A stretch of 64,000 nucleotides of DNA from Cloacibacterium normanense. GTDB lineage: Bacteria > Bacteroidota > Bacteroidia > Flavobacteriales > Weeksellaceae. The stretch is from contig NZ_CP034157.1 of NCBI RefSeq assembly GCF_003860565.1, positions 1,488,001 through 1,552,000 on the forward strand. The letters are read 5' to 3'. The notes beneath the pieces are model-generated. The model saw only the letters and a list, made by a program, of their open reading frames with translations, made no database searches and had not been told where the DNA came from. The position numbers were made by a program, and so were the translations under genes. Below are positions 18,606 to 27,747 of the stretch, piece after piece. The stretch's first letter is position 1; each line of letters opens with the position of its first letter.

Positions 18606-19145
18606 ATGAGCGAAAACAAAGAACTACACGAAGAAAATTTAAACAAAGAAGGTCAAGAAAATCTACAAAACGAACAAAACACTACAGAAAGTGTGACAGA
18701 ACAACCTACTGCAGAAGAACTTTTGGCAGAAGAAAAAGACCGTTACGTTCGTTTGTATGCAGAGTTTGAAAATTATAAAAAGAGAACCTTGAAAGAAAAA
18801 ATGGAGTTTGCACAATATGCAAATACCGAAATGATGATTGCTATGCTTTCTGTATTAGATGATTTCGAAAGAGCCATCAAAGAAATTGCAAAAAGTGGCA
18901 ATGAATCAGACTTGAAAGGCGTAGAATTGATTTATCAAAAATTCAAAAACACATTATCAGACAAAGGTCTAAAAACGGTAGAAGTAAATGTTGGTGATGA
19001 GTTTAACGTAGATTTCCATGAAGCAATTACTTCTATTCCTGCTCCATCTGAGGAACTAAAAGGAAAAATTGTAGATGTAGTAGAAACGGGTTATCAGTTA
19101 CACGATAGAGTAATTAGATTTGCAAAAGTAGTTACAGGAATTTAA
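18606..19145 (+). CDS. grpE: nucleotide exchange factor GrpE
   Basis: A 179-residue GrpE that releases ADP from DnaK. An acidic, Gln/Asn/Glu-rich N-terminal tail (1-40) is followed by the long dimer helix (YAEFENYKKRTLKEK) and the C-terminal beta domain (VVETGYQLHDRVIRFAKVVTG). It stands 97 bp before dnaJ, and a 7-bp repeat run lies in between. Confidence 0.95.
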   Translation: MSENKELHEENLNKEGQENLQNEQNTTESVTEQPTAEELLAEEKDRYVRLYAEFENYKKRTLKEKMEFAQYANTEMMIAMLSVLDDFERAIKEIAKSGNESDLKGVELIYQKFKNTLSDKGLKTVEVNVGDEFNVDFHEAITSIPAPSEELKGKIVDVVETGYQLHDRVIRFAKVVTGI

Positions 19146-19154
19146 TTTTTAGTC

Positions 19155-19235
19155 TGGATGCTGGAAGTCAGAAGTTGGATGAATTAATTCCACTCAAAAA
19201 TAACTTCAAACACCCATCATCCATTATCTAACAAC
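19155..19235. repeat. Degenerate 7-bp repeats in opposite orientations between grpE and dnaJ
   Basis: TGGATGC, TGGAAGT, CAGAAGT, TGGATGA run from 19155 to 19182. A second run near 19208-19235 (CACCCAT, CATCCAT, TATCTAA) uses reverse-complement words, so the transcript could form a weak hairpin. Part of the first run (GGAAGTCAGAAGTT) recurs upstream of porX near 58400. Confidence 0.6.
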
Positions 19236-19242
19236 ATAAAAA

Positions 19243-20370
19243 ATGTCAAAAAGAGATTATTACGAAATATTAGGCGTATCAAAATCAGCCAGCGCAGACG
19301 AAATCAAAAAGGCTTACCGTAAATTGGCCATCAAATATCACCCAGATAAAAATCCGGGAGATAAATCTGCAGAAGAAAAATTTAAAGAAGCTGCAGAAGC
19401 TTACGAAGTATTAAGCGATGCCGATAAAAAAGCTCGTTATGACCAATTCGGTCATGCTGGAGTTGGCGGAGCTGCAGGTGGTGGTTACGGCGGCGGTTTC
19501 GGCGGTGGCGGAATGAACATGGAAGATATTTTCTCACAATTTGGAGATATTTTCGGCGGACATTTCGGTGGCGGCGGTTTTGGTGGTGGCGGAAGAAGCC
19601 ATCAAATCAAAGGTTCTAATTTAAGAGTTAGAATTAGATTAAATCTCGACGAAATGGTGAATGGCACCACTAAAACCATAAAAGTAAAAAGAATGAAAGT
19701 AGCGGAAGGCGCTACTTCTAAAACGTGTACCACTTGTAACGGAAGCGGAGTTCAGATTAAAGTGATGAACACCATGTTCGGTCAAATGCAAACGCAAACC
19801 ACTTGTGGAACATGTAACGGTTTAGGTAAAATTGCAGATAAAATTCCTGCAGGAGCTAATTCTGAAGGACTCATCAAGTCAGAAGAAGAAGTTTCTATCA
19901 AAATTCCTGCGGGAGCTAGAGACGGAATTCAATTAAACGTTCGCGGAAAAGGTAATGACGCTCCTTTTGGTGGAATTCCTGGAGATTTATTAGTGGTCAT
20001 CGAAGAAGAACAAGATGCTACTATAAAACGTGAAGGCGATAATTTACACCAAGAACTTTATATTTCTTTTGCAGAAGCTGCTTTGGGAACTACTAAAGAA
20101 ATTAATACCGTTGGTGGAAAAGTTAAAATTAAAATTGATGCAGGAACGCAATCTGGTAAAATTCTAAGATTAGCAGGAAAAGGATTACCAAGCATAGATT
20201 CTTACGGAAAAGGTGACATGTTTGTACATGTAAACGTTTGGACTCCTCAAAAACTCACTCCAGAACAAAAAGAGTTCTTCGAAACACAAATGAGAACCGG
20301 TCAAATGCAAGCAGAACCTTCTGGAAAAGAAAAATCATTTTTTGACAAGGTAAGAGACATGTTCTCTTAA
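19243..20370 (+). CDS. dnaJ: chaperone protein DnaJ
   Basis: A 375-residue co-chaperone that stimulates DnaK. The J domain is at residues 4-66 with HPD in YHPDKNPGD, followed by a Gly/Phe-rich linker (75-125), a zinc region and the C-terminal peptide-binding domains. Only two CxxCxGxG repeats are present (CTTCNGSG and CGTCNGLG) instead of the four of E. coli DnaJ; from memory this is normal in flavobacteria. A terminator closes the grpE-dnaJ unit. Confidence 0.96.
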   Translation: MSKRDYYEILGVSKSASADEIKKAYRKLAIKYHPDKNPGDKSAEEKFKEAAEAYEVLSDADKKARYDQFGHAGVGGAAGGGYGGGFGGGGMNMEDIFSQFGDIFGGHFGGGGFGGGGRSHQIKGSNLRVRIRLNLDEMVNGTTKTIKVKRMKVAEGATSKTCTTCNGSGVQIKVMNTMFGQMQTQTTCGTCNGLGKIADKIPAGANSEGLIKSEEEVSIKIPAGARDGIQLNVRGKGNDAPFGGIPGDLLVVIEEEQDATIKREGDNLHQELYISFAEAALGTTKEINTVGGKVKIKIDAGTQSGKILRLAGKGLPSIDSYGKGDMFVHVNVWTPQKLTPEQKEFFETQMRTGQMQAEPSGKEKSFFDKVRDMFS

Positions 20371-20390
20371 AAAATTAGGGATAAATATAG

Positions 20391-20422
20391 AAATCCAACT
20401 GATAATTCAGTTGGATTTTTTT
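20391..20422 (+). terminator. Terminator after dnaJ
   Basis: AAATCCAACTGA-TAAT-TCAGTTGGATTT is a perfect 12-bp stem followed by T residues. Confidence 0.9.
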
Positions 20423-20459
20423 CATACTATTTTGGCAAAAAAATTGTTTAATAAATAGT

Positions 20460-21059
20460 ATGAAAAACCAAATCCTCAAAAATATAATCTTTTTCATTGG
20501 CTTTATTTCGCTCTTGAGTTTTTCTTTTGTGAAAGATAATTTTATTCTTTGGCAAGAAAATAAAAAATTGAAAATTCAAGATTTTAAAGCGGAAAATAAA
20601 GACACGATAAAAGTAAATCGACAGCAATTTTTAGGCGCAATAAGTGCCATTAGAATAGAATATTCATCATTTCAAAGAAATAAAAATTCGGTACCTGACT
20701 TTTCTATTAAAACGTATTTTGACCCTAATGAATCTTGGATGCTTCTCAAAAACGATTATGTTTTACAACACGAGCAGATTCATTTTGACCTCACCGAATT
20801 ATATGCTCGAAAAATGAGAAAATCCGTAGAAAGTCTCAGACAAAAAAACGTAACTAATATTTCTATTTACCGAAAGAAAATTCAGCATTGGAATGTAATG
20901 AAAGAAAAAGCATCCAACCAATTTGACGCAGATAATCAGGATTATTACATTAAAATTGGGCAAAAAATTCTCTTCCAAAAAAATCCAAAACAAGAAGCTT
21001 GGAAGAAAAAAGTAGACCGAGAATTATTTCAATACAGTCTATTTAAAAATGCTGATTAA
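20460..21059 (+). CDS. DUF922-like secreted putative Zn-protease
   Basis: A 199-residue protein with a membrane or signal segment at residues 10-28 and an HE-x2-H motif (QHEQIHFDLTELYARK, about residue 102), as in the DUF922 family of predicted zinc proteases. Only the motif supports peptidase activity. The downstream half is helical and highly charged. No partner is evident in the neighbourhood. Confidence 0.65.
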   Translation: MKNQILKNIIFFIGFISLLSFSFVKDNFILWQENKKLKIQDFKAENKDTIKVNRQQFLGAISAIRIEYSSFQRNKNSVPDFSIKTYFDPNESWMLLKNDYVLQHEQIHFDLTELYARKMRKSVESLRQKNVTNISIYRKKIQHWNVMKEKASNQFDADNQDYYIKIGQKILFQKNPKQEAWKKKVDRELFQYSLFKNAD

Positions 21060-21115
21060 TCAAAAATAGTGCTTAATTTTTTCTAAATTTGAGCCACACG
21101 AAATTATATCTCAAC

Positions 21116-22114
21116 ATGAAAAAATTAGCTTTACTTTTCGGATTGTTCTTTTCTTTATTTCTAATGGCTCAAAAAAAATACGTAGTCGTTATTCACGGAG
21201 GTGCAGGAACCATCATCAGAGAAAAGATGTCTCCCGAGTTAGAAGAAGAATATTTAGAAAAACTCACCGAAGCGCTTCAAAAAGCATATGCAGAAATTAA
21301 AAACGGTAAAACTTCTGTGGAAGCGGTAGAAGCAGCCATCGTAGTGATGGAAGATTCTCCATTGTTTAACGCTGGAAAAGGAGCCGTTTTCACGCATGAT
21401 GGAAAGAATGAACTCGATGCCGCCATTATGAATGGAAAAGATAAAAAAGCAGGTTCCATCGCAGGAGTTCACACCATCAAAAATCCTATAAAAGCAGCGA
21501 TTGCAGTAATGGAAAAATCAGAACACGTGATGCTTTCTGGTAACGGTGCGGAACAATTTGCTAAATTACAAGGTTTAGAAATCGTAAATCCTAAATATTT
21601 CTGGACAGAAAACCGTTGGAAATCCCTTCAAAAAGCAAAAGAATTAGAAAAATTAAAAAATCCAAAAGCAGAAAATTCAAAACCTAATTATTTCATCATT
21701 GACCAGAAATTTGGAACCGTAGGTTGTGTTGCTCTTGACCAATTCGGGAATTTGGCAGCAGGAACTTCTACTGGCGGAATGACCAACAAAAAATATGGAA
21801 GAATTGGCGATGCACCGATTATTGGTGCGGGAACTTACGCAGATGAAAATGTAGGAATTTCTGCAACAGGTTGGGGAGAATTTTTCATTCGTTCTACCGC
21901 AGCCAGAACCATCGCAGCCAAAATTCAATATTTGAATAAAGATGTGAAAACCGCAGCACAAGAAACCATAGACGAAATCGAAAAAATGGGTGGTGATGGT
22001 GGTTTAATCGCACTAGACAAAAACGGAAATATCGCTATGCCATTTAACACTTCTGGTATGTACAGAGGTGCCATTACAGAAGATGGAGAAATAGAAGTGG
22101 AGATTTATAAATAA
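21116..22114 (+). CDS. isoaspartyl peptidase / L-asparaginase (type 2, Ntn-hydrolase), exported
   Basis: A protein of about 332 residues. I take the ATG at 21116 because it is followed by a signal peptide (ending FLMAQ); a TTG further upstream adds nine residues that do not fit. The plant-type asparaginase fold is shown by VVIHGGAGTI at the N-terminus and by the autocleavage and catalytic Thr in GTVGCVALDQFGNLAAGTSTGG. Autocleavage gives two subunits that release Asp from isoaspartyl peptides. A TAAATTTG box at 21084-21091 fits the minus-7 element. Confidence 0.9.
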   Translation: MKKLALLFGLFFSLFLMAQKKYVVVIHGGAGTIIREKMSPELEEEYLEKLTEALQKAYAEIKNGKTSVEAVEAAIVVMEDSPLFNAGKGAVFTHDGKNELDAAIMNGKDKKAGSIAGVHTIKNPIKAAIAVMEKSEHVMLSGNGAEQFAKLQGLEIVNPKYFWTENRWKSLQKAKELEKLKNPKAENSKPNYFIIDQKFGTVGCVALDQFGNLAAGTSTGGMTNKKYGRIGDAPIIGAGTYADENVGISATGWGEFFIRSTAARTIAAKIQYLNKDVKTAAQETIDEIEKMGGDGGLIALDKNGNIAMPFNTSGMYRGAITEDGEIEVEIYK

Positions 22115-22160
22115 GTTGGATGTTGGATGTTGGATGTTGGATGTTAGATGTTGGATGTTG
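22115..22160. repeat. 7-bp tandem repeat GTTGGAT, six units
   Basis: Six consecutive heptamers, five GTTGGAT and one GTTAGAT, start directly after the asparaginase stop codon. Confidence 0.9.
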
Positions 22161-22230
22161 AAAAATAGAAGATTTAAATTTTAACTATTTTCATTAAAGT
22201 GATTTAATTTTTTTAAAATTTAAAAAGTGA

Positions 22231-22295
22231 GTTCCGTAGGAACGAAACGTTTGTAGTAAAATTCAGACAAAACAAATAAAGTTCCGTAGGAACGA
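22231..22295. repeat. Two CCGTAGG palindromes (GTTCCGTAGGAACGA)
   Basis: Identical 15-mers at 22231-22245 and 22281-22295 each fold as GTTCC-GTA-GGAAC. They have the same architecture as the hairpins at 4198 and 4250. The gap 22161-22403 otherwise holds only a 28-codon hydrophobic open frame (22304-22390) that I do not call a gene. Confidence 0.7.
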
Positions 22296-22403
22296 CAGAG
22301 CATATGAAACAAATAATTGTATTATTAGTATTGCTTTTAAATCTTCTTTTATTTCGTAACAATTCCGTAATTTCGCAACTAATTCTTTAGAATTTAAACT
22401 ATA

Positions 22404-23333
22404 ATGCTACAAGCAAATCACGTTACCAAAACATATAGTACTGGAAAAAAAATTGCATTGCAAGATTTCAGCATTCACGTTCCTAAAGCTTCTGTTTATG
22501 GACTTCTTGGTCCAAATGGAGCCGGAAAAACCACTTTCATCAGAATTATCAACCAAATTACACAAGCAGATTCTGGCGAAGTTTTCATCAATGGAGAGAA
22601 ACTAAATCCTCATCATATCAAAGATATCGGTTACATGCCGGAAGAAAGAGGTTTGTACAAAAACATGACTGTTGGAGACCAAATTCTCTATTTCGGAGCG
22701 CTCAAAGGAATGAAAAAGCAAGATGCACTATCTCAAGCGAAATATTGGTTTGACCGTTTAGAAATTGACCAATGGTGGAACAAAAAACTTTCTGAACTTT
22801 CTAAAGGAATGGCGCAGAAAATTCAGTTTGTGGTGACGGTTTTACATCAACCCAAACTATTAATTCTCGATGAGCCTTTTTCTGGATTTGACCCTGTAAA
22901 TGCAAATTTAGTAAAAGACCAAATTCTTCAATTGAAAGAACAAGGAACCACCATCATTCTTTCTACTCACCGCATGGAAAGTGTAGAAGAACTTTGCGAT
23001 AGTGTGGCTCTCATCAATAAATCCAGAAAAATTCTAGACGGAAAAGTCTTTGAAGTAAGAGAAAAATTCAAGCAAAATTTATTCAAAGTAGTTTTGTCTG
23101 ATGTAAATGCTGAAAATTTAGAAAAGCTGAAAAACCAGTATCAATTGGTCAATATTCATGACCAACATGGTTTAATTTCATTTGACTTAAACTACAATGA
23201 AGACCAAAATCTTTTGCTCAATGATTTAATGAAAGCAGGAAAAATCAGAAGTTTTGACGAAAAAATCCCGAGCATGAATGAAGTATTTATTACAGCAGTA
23301 AGCTCTCCGCAATCAGCAATCAGCAGTTTATAA
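22404..23333 (+). CDS. ABC transporter ATP-binding protein
   Basis: A 309-residue ATPase. Walker A is LLGPNGAGKTTF (about residues 34-45), the signature is LSKGMAQKIQF (a variant of LSGGQ), and Walker B is LLILDEPFSGFDP. The C-terminal 80 residues are the extension typical of NatA-type exporters with DUF4162. The permease gene follows 63 bp downstream, so the pair forms an exporter. The substrate is unknown. Confidence 0.92.
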   Translation: MLQANHVTKTYSTGKKIALQDFSIHVPKASVYGLLGPNGAGKTTFIRIINQITQADSGEVFINGEKLNPHHIKDIGYMPEERGLYKNMTVGDQILYFGALKGMKKQDALSQAKYWFDRLEIDQWWNKKLSELSKGMAQKIQFVVTVLHQPKLLILDEPFSGFDPVNANLVKDQILQLKEQGTTIILSTHRMESVEELCDSVALINKSRKILDGKVFEVREKFKQNLFKVVLSDVNAENLEKLKNQYQLVNIHDQHGLISFDLNYNEDQNLLLNDLMKAGKIRSFDEKIPSMNEVFITAVSSPQSAISSL

Positions 23334-23360
23334 TTATTAATTTTTCACAAAAAATATAAG

Positions 23361-23393
23361 GCAGAATGCGTATTGCAGAAAGCCCAAAGCAAC
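23361..23393. repeat. Degenerate 7-bp tandem repeat before the ABC permease
   Basis: GCAGAAT, GCGTATT, GCAGAAA, GCCCAAA, GCAACAA. The words and order resemble those before the ZIP gene at 10208-10242. Confidence 0.6.
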
Positions 23394-23396
23394 AAA

Positions 23397-24713
23397 ATGA
23401 AAAATATCTTCATCATAACCAAAAGAGAATTTTTAACACAGGTTAAAAAGAAATCTTTTATCATTCTCACGCTTTTAGCCCCAATTCTATTGATAGGTTT
23501 TGGTGCTTTAGTTGCTTTTATGCTGAAAGCGAATGAAACCGAATATACTTTTAATGTCATCGATAAAAGTGGTGTGTTTCAACAAAACATGAAAACGCCA
23601 AAAGATGTGAAGTTTATTTATCTGCCAGAATCTACAGAACAAGCTTTGACAAGTACGCTTCCAGAAATGGTAGACAATGTAGATGGACTGCTCATTATTC
23701 CCAAATTGCAAGACCAAAATTTTGAAAATTTACAAAAACAAACCCAACTTCTGGTCAATAAAAACATCGGTTTTGATGTGAAGCAAAACATCGCTTTTTC
23801 GATGTCTGAAGTCATTAAGAAAGAAAAAATCAAAAATCTAGGACTTACAGAAGCTCAAATCGAAAATATTGATAAAAACTTCGAAATCAACACCAAAAAT
23901 GTGGTGGACAATAACAAACAAGATAGCACACTTGCTTTTGGGGTAAAATCTGGTTTGAGTATGGGATTAATGTATGTGACTTTTATGTTCATCATTATTT
24001 ACGGAGTTCGTGTAATGCGCAGTGTTTTAGAGGAAAAAAACAACAGAGTGGTAGAAATCATCATCTCTTCTGTAAAACCTTTTGAACTGATGATGGGCAA
24101 AATTCTAGGGGTTACATTGGTCGCATTAACCCAATTTGCGATTTGGATTACCATGACCATTTTGGGCGCTATTTTCTTTAACCAAGGTTTTTCTAAAATT
24201 TCTGGAAATCTTCCTCAGCAAGAAGAAATTCCGTTGGATAAATTAGATATTCAAAGCGTTTTCGCAGAAATTTCTCATTCTCTGTTAGACATGAATTTCG
24301 GAATTATCATTTTTGTATTCATCGTTTTCTTTTTGTTGGGCTACATTTTTTACAGTTCTATGTATGCAGCGATAGGTTCTGCCGTAGACAATGAAACCGA
24401 AACCCAACAATTTACCATGATTGGCATTTTACCATTGATGCTGGGAATGTACGGAAGTTTTGGGCTAATCAATAATCCAGAAGGACCGATGGCGTTTTGG
24501 TTATCAATTATTCCGCTTACTTCACCAGTGGCGATGATTGCGAGAATTCCTTTTGGCGTTCCTGTTTGGCAAATTGCACTTTCTATTTTCTTATTGGTGA
24601 TTTCTACGCTAGGAATGGTGTATTTGGCTGCCAAAATATACAGAGTAGGAATTTTAATGTACGGCAACAAAGCGACTTTTAAAGAACTTTGGAAATGGAT
24701 TAGAACAAGCTAA
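23397..24713 (+). CDS. ABC transporter permease (NatB/ABC-2 type)
   Basis: A protein of about 438 residues. The frame opens at 23373, but the first eight codons lie in a 7-bp repeat, so the ATG at 23397 (MKNIFIITKREFLTQVKKKS) is preferred. One N-terminal membrane segment is followed by a large extracytoplasmic domain (about residues 45-180) and then five or six membrane segments, as in NatB/YhaP permeases (the segment VRVMRSVLEEKNNRVVEII is characteristic). It works with the ATPase at 22404. Confidence 0.9.
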   Translation: MKNIFIITKREFLTQVKKKSFIILTLLAPILLIGFGALVAFMLKANETEYTFNVIDKSGVFQQNMKTPKDVKFIYLPESTEQALTSTLPEMVDNVDGLLIIPKLQDQNFENLQKQTQLLVNKNIGFDVKQNIAFSMSEVIKKEKIKNLGLTEAQIENIDKNFEINTKNVVDNNKQDSTLAFGVKSGLSMGLMYVTFMFIIIYGVRVMRSVLEEKNNRVVEIIISSVKPFELMMGKILGVTLVALTQFAIWITMTILGAIFFNQGFSKISGNLPQQEEIPLDKLDIQSVFAEISHSLLDMNFGIIIFVFIVFFLLGYIFYSSMYAAIGSAVDNETETQQFTMIGILPLMLGMYGSFGLINNPEGPMAFWLSIIPLTSPVAMIARIPFGVPVWQIALSIFLLVISTLGMVYLAAKIYRVGILMYGNKATFKELWKWIRTS

Positions 24714-24717
24714 ACTC

Positions 24718-24783
24718 AGTGATGAGTGATGAGTTATGAGTTATAAATGATAAAATCGTTGCAGTGATGTGACGATTTTTTTG
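24718..24783. repeat. 7-bp tandem repeat running into a terminator-like hairpin
   Basis: AGTGATG, AGTGATG, AGTTATG, AGTTATA, AATGATA (24718-24752) are followed by AAAATCGT...ACGATTTT (24752-24779) and seven T, a plausible terminator for the ABC operon with an 8-bp stem. Confidence 0.7.
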
Positions 24784-24847
24784 TTAAATTAGTTAAAGAA
24801 AAATTCTATTTTATAATTAAGAATTGAAACAATAATAAAATTCTAAA

Positions 24848-25657
24848 ATGAAAACTTATTTATTCATTTGGAATCCCAAAAATTTTTATTGGGAATCCCT
24901 TGAACAAGATATTAAAGATGTTAATTTAAGAGAAAAAAGTTCTCAAAGATGGAGTTGTGGAAATACAAAATCAATTAAACCTGGTGATAGAATTTTTTTA
25001 TTAAAACTTGGCACACAACCTAAAGGAATCATTGGATCGGGTTATGCAACAACTGAACCTTTTATAGAAGAGCATTGGAACGATAATAAAAAAAGTGCTT
25101 TATATATTGATATTGATTTTGAAATTTTGCTCAACCCAAATAAAGAAAAAATTTTAAGCCTAGAAATTTTACAAAACTCAAATAATTTATCAAAACAAAA
25201 TTGGACACCTCAATCTTCTGGTATATCAATTAGAAATGAAATCGTTGATGAACTTGAAACTTTATGGTTTAATTTTCTAACAAGTGAAAATAAAAATAAC
25301 AATCCTTTTATTCCATCAGAAAATGAAATTCAAAGAACATACACAGAAGGAAGTCCAAACCAAATTATTGTTACTAAATACGAAAGAAATCCTCATGCAA
25401 GAAAAGTTTGTATTTTACATCATGGGCTTTCTTGTATTGTTTGCGGTTTTAATTTTGAAAAAACTTATGGACAAATTGGAAAAGATTATATTCATGTTCA
25501 TCATCTCAATCAAATATCAAATATTGGCGAAAAACATGAAATAAATCCATTAGAAGACTTAGTCCCAGTTTGTCCAAATTGTCATTCAATTATTCATAAG
25601 AGAAAAATTCCAATAACAATTGAAGAAATGAAAGAAATTATAAAAAATAGAATTTAA
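24848..25657 (+). CDS. EVE-like domain plus HNH endonuclease (putative modification-dependent restriction enzyme)
   Basis: A 269-residue protein. The N-terminal part (about 1-140) resembles an EVE/PUA-like modified-base reader: TYLFIWNPKNFYW, SCGNTKSIKPGDRIFLLKLG and GIIGSGYATTEPF are the usual blocks. The C-terminal part is an HNH nuclease with CIVCGFNF, HVHHLNQI and CPNCHSIIH, that is, two Cys pairs and the His-His-Asn core. EVE-HNH proteins are known to cut DNA carrying modified cytosines, so this is probably a single-gene type IV-like defence enzyme. It stands alone, with a low-GC sequence, between an ABC operon and a DUF1304 gene. Confidence 0.8.
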   Translation: MKTYLFIWNPKNFYWESLEQDIKDVNLREKSSQRWSCGNTKSIKPGDRIFLLKLGTQPKGIIGSGYATTEPFIEEHWNDNKKSALYIDIDFEILLNPNKEKILSLEILQNSNNLSKQNWTPQSSGISIRNEIVDELETLWFNFLTSENKNNNPFIPSENEIQRTYTEGSPNQIIVTKYERNPHARKVCILHHGLSCIVCGFNFEKTYGQIGKDYIHVHHLNQISNIGEKHEINPLEDLVPVCPNCHSIIHKRKIPITIEEMKEIIKNRI

Positions 25658-25668
25658 AATTTTAATAT

Positions 25669-26034
25669 ATGCAAATTCTCTCTACCATTTTAGTCGCATT
25701 AGTAGCCCTAGAACATCTTTACATTTTATATATGGAGATGTTTGCTTGGGAAACTTTGGGCAAGAAAACTTTCAAAGGTTCTTTGCCAAATGAACTCTTT
25801 AAACCTACCAAAAAATTAGCCGCCAATCAAGGTTTGTATAATGGATTTTTGGCATCAGGTTTAATTTGGAGCTTTTTTATAGAAAATCCGGAATGGCAAA
25901 AGAATATTCAACTGTTCTTTTTGGGATGCGTCATTGTGGCGGGAATTTATGGTGCACTTTCTGCTTCTAGAAAAATATTTTTTGTACAAGCATTACCAGC
26001 GATTTTAGCTTTGATTTTTGTACTTTTAAGATAA
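25669..26034 (+). CDS. DUF1304 membrane protein
   Basis: A 121-residue protein with four hydrophobic helices that matches DUF1304 (EHLYILYMEMFAWETLGKKTF and AANQGLYNGFLASGLIWSF are typical). Function unknown. It starts 11 bp after the EVE-HNH gene, but its composition is like the core genes. Confidence 0.85.
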   Translation: MQILSTILVALVALEHLYILYMEMFAWETLGKKTFKGSLPNELFKPTKKLAANQGLYNGFLASGLIWSFFIENPEWQKNIQLFFLGCVIVAGIYGALSASRKIFFVQALPAILALIFVLLR

Positions 26035-26040
26035 AACAAA

Positions 26041-26072
26041 AAACCTCAAGGAATGTTTCTTGAGGTTTTTTT
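26041..26072. terminator. Terminator between convergent genes
   Basis: AAACCTCAAG-GAATGTTT-CTTGAGGTTT is a perfect 10-bp stem flanked by A and T runs, so it serves both the DUF1304 gene and the gene at 26093. Confidence 0.85.
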
Positions 26073-26092
26073 AATATTTTAAATTTTTAATT

Positions 26093-26737
26093 TTAATCAA
26101 AAATATAGGTAATTCCTGCGCTTAAAACGTGTTGTCTTTTGGTAGAATTGGTAGCGCCATCTTGTGGTTCTTTTCCCATTAAATCTGGTAAATTATTGCT
26201 TACTCCAAAATCAAATCTTCCTACAATTTCTAATTTTCTTTTGTAGCTAAATCCTAAACCTGCAGAAATGGCTAAATCAAAAGCTGCTGCTTTACCAAAT
26301 TCTTCTACATTATAGATACTTCTGGAAGGATTTTCCACTTTTTGACTGAGTAAAAAACCGAATCTAGGTCCTAATTGGCCAAAAAATTCTGATTCTGCCT
26401 CAGAAAAATAAGCTTTAAAATAAACAGGAACACTCAGATAATTATTCGCGTAAACGGTTTCTCCGTCCCCTTTTTCACCTGCACTTAAATATTCTACTTG
26501 TGGCTGCAAATAAAACATATCATCTCCCCCAATTGGAATGATTGCCAATGCTCCTCCGTAAAACGAAATTCTAGAAGAAGAAGGGTTGTGTGCATTTTGA
26601 ATTCTTGAATACGTAGGTCCTGCAATGAGACCAAATCTGGTAGAAGAAAAATCTACTTGCGAAAAAATAGGGGTAAAAATGAAGCCCACAGAAATGATCA
26701 ATAATTTCTGAAGCCAAGTGTTAACATTTGTTTTCAT
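26093..26737 (-). CDS. outer-membrane beta-barrel protein (porin-like)
   Basis: A 214-residue exported protein with a signal peptide (ending PIFSQ). It opens the mature part with FGLIAGPTYSRIQ, typical of the small PorT-like/OMP_b-brl_2 barrels of Bacteroidota, and closes with alternating residues (HVLSAGITYIFD). No function is assigned. It is followed on the same strand, about 78 bp upstream of it, by sucD, but they need not be co-transcribed. Confidence 0.82.
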   Translation of the reverse strand: MKTNVNTWLQKLLIISVGFIFTPIFSQVDFSSTRFGLIAGPTYSRIQNAHNPSSSRISFYGGALAIIPIGGDDMFYLQPQVEYLSAGEKGDGETVYANNYLSVPVYFKAYFSEAESEFFGQLGPRFGFLLSQKVENPSRSIYNVEEFGKAAAFDLAISAGLGFSYKRKLEIVGRFDFGVSNNLPDLMGKEPQDGATNSTKRQHVLSAGITYIFD

Positions 26738-26815
26738 TGTGTTTTATTTAAATAAAAACTTCATAATAAAGATTATTATGAAGTTTAAAATATTTGTAAT
26801 ATCAAAGATAATGAT

Positions 26816-27688
26816 TTATCCTAATACTTTAGCAATAGTTTTACCGATATCAGCTGGAGAAGCTACTACGTTGATTCCGCATTCTTCCATGATTTGCATT
26901 TTTGCTTGAGCCGTATCTTCAGCACCACCTACAATTGCACCAGCGTGTCCCATAGTTCTACCTTTAGGAGCAGTTTGACCAGCGATGAAACCTACTACTG
27001 GTTTTTTAGAACCAGAATCTCTGTACCATCTTGCTGCTTCAGCTTCTAGAGAACCACCAATTTCACCAATCATCACTACAGCATCAGTTTCTGGGTCGTT
27101 GATAAATAATTCTAAAGCTTCTTTGGTAGTTGTTCCGATGATTGGGTCACCACCAATACCAATTGCTGTAGAAACACCGAAACCAGCTCTTACCACTTGG
27201 TCTGCAGCTTCGTAAGTTAAAGTACCTGATTTAGAAACAATACCTACTCTACCTTTTTTGAAAACAAAACCTGGCATAATACCGATTTTAGCTTCGTCTG
27301 AAGTGATAATTCCTGGGCAGTTAGGACCGATTAATCTAGCACCTTTATCTTTAATATATTCTTTTACTTTTACCATATCAGCTACCGGAATTCCTTCTGT
27401 AATACAAACAATTACTTTAATTCCAGCTTCTGCAGCTTCCATTACAGCATCTGCAGCAAATGCAGGTGGTACAAAAATAATAGAAACATTAGCTCCTGCT
27501 TTAGCAACTGCGTCTGCAACAGTGTTGAAAACTGGCTTGCCAAGATGTTCAGTTCCTCCTTTTCCTGGAGTTACACCACCTACTACGTTGGTTCCGTATT
27601 CAATCATTTGAGTTGCGTGGAAAGTTCCTTCGTTTCCTGTAAATCCTTGTACGATTACCTTTGAATCTTTATTTACTAATACTGACAT
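26816..27688 (-). CDS. sucD: succinyl-CoA synthetase alpha subunit
   Basis: A 290-residue subunit of the TCA-cycle enzyme that makes ATP or GTP from succinyl-CoA. The CoA-binding Rossmann part has [12 protein letters not shown], and the phosphorylated His is in [17 protein letters not shown] near the C-terminus. The beta subunit gene (sucC) is not in the window, which is usual in flavobacteria. Confidence 0.96.
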   Translation of the reverse strand: MSVLVNKDSKVIVQGFTGNEGTFHATQMIEYGTNVVGGVTPGKGGTEHLGKPVFNTVADAVAKAGANVSIIFVPPAFAADAVMEAAEAGIKVIVCITEGIPVADMVKVKEYIKDKGARLIGPNCPGIITSDEAKIGIMPGFVFKKGRVGIVSKSGTLTYEAADQVVRAGFGVSTAIGIGGDPIIGTTTKEALELFINDPETDAVVMIGEIGGSLEAEAARWYRDSGSKKPVVGFIAGQTAPKGRTMGHAGAIVGGAEDTAQAKMQIMEECGINVVASPADIGKTIAKVLG

Positions 27689-27747
27689 GATTTATTTTTT
27701 AATTTTTGTAAAAATACTATTTTTATGATTTCACACAAAGTAAAGAC

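Noticed and set aside
22304-22390. 28-codon hydrophobic frame between asparaginase and the ABC gene
   Set aside because: Too short and without support; possibly a random frame next to palindromic repeats.
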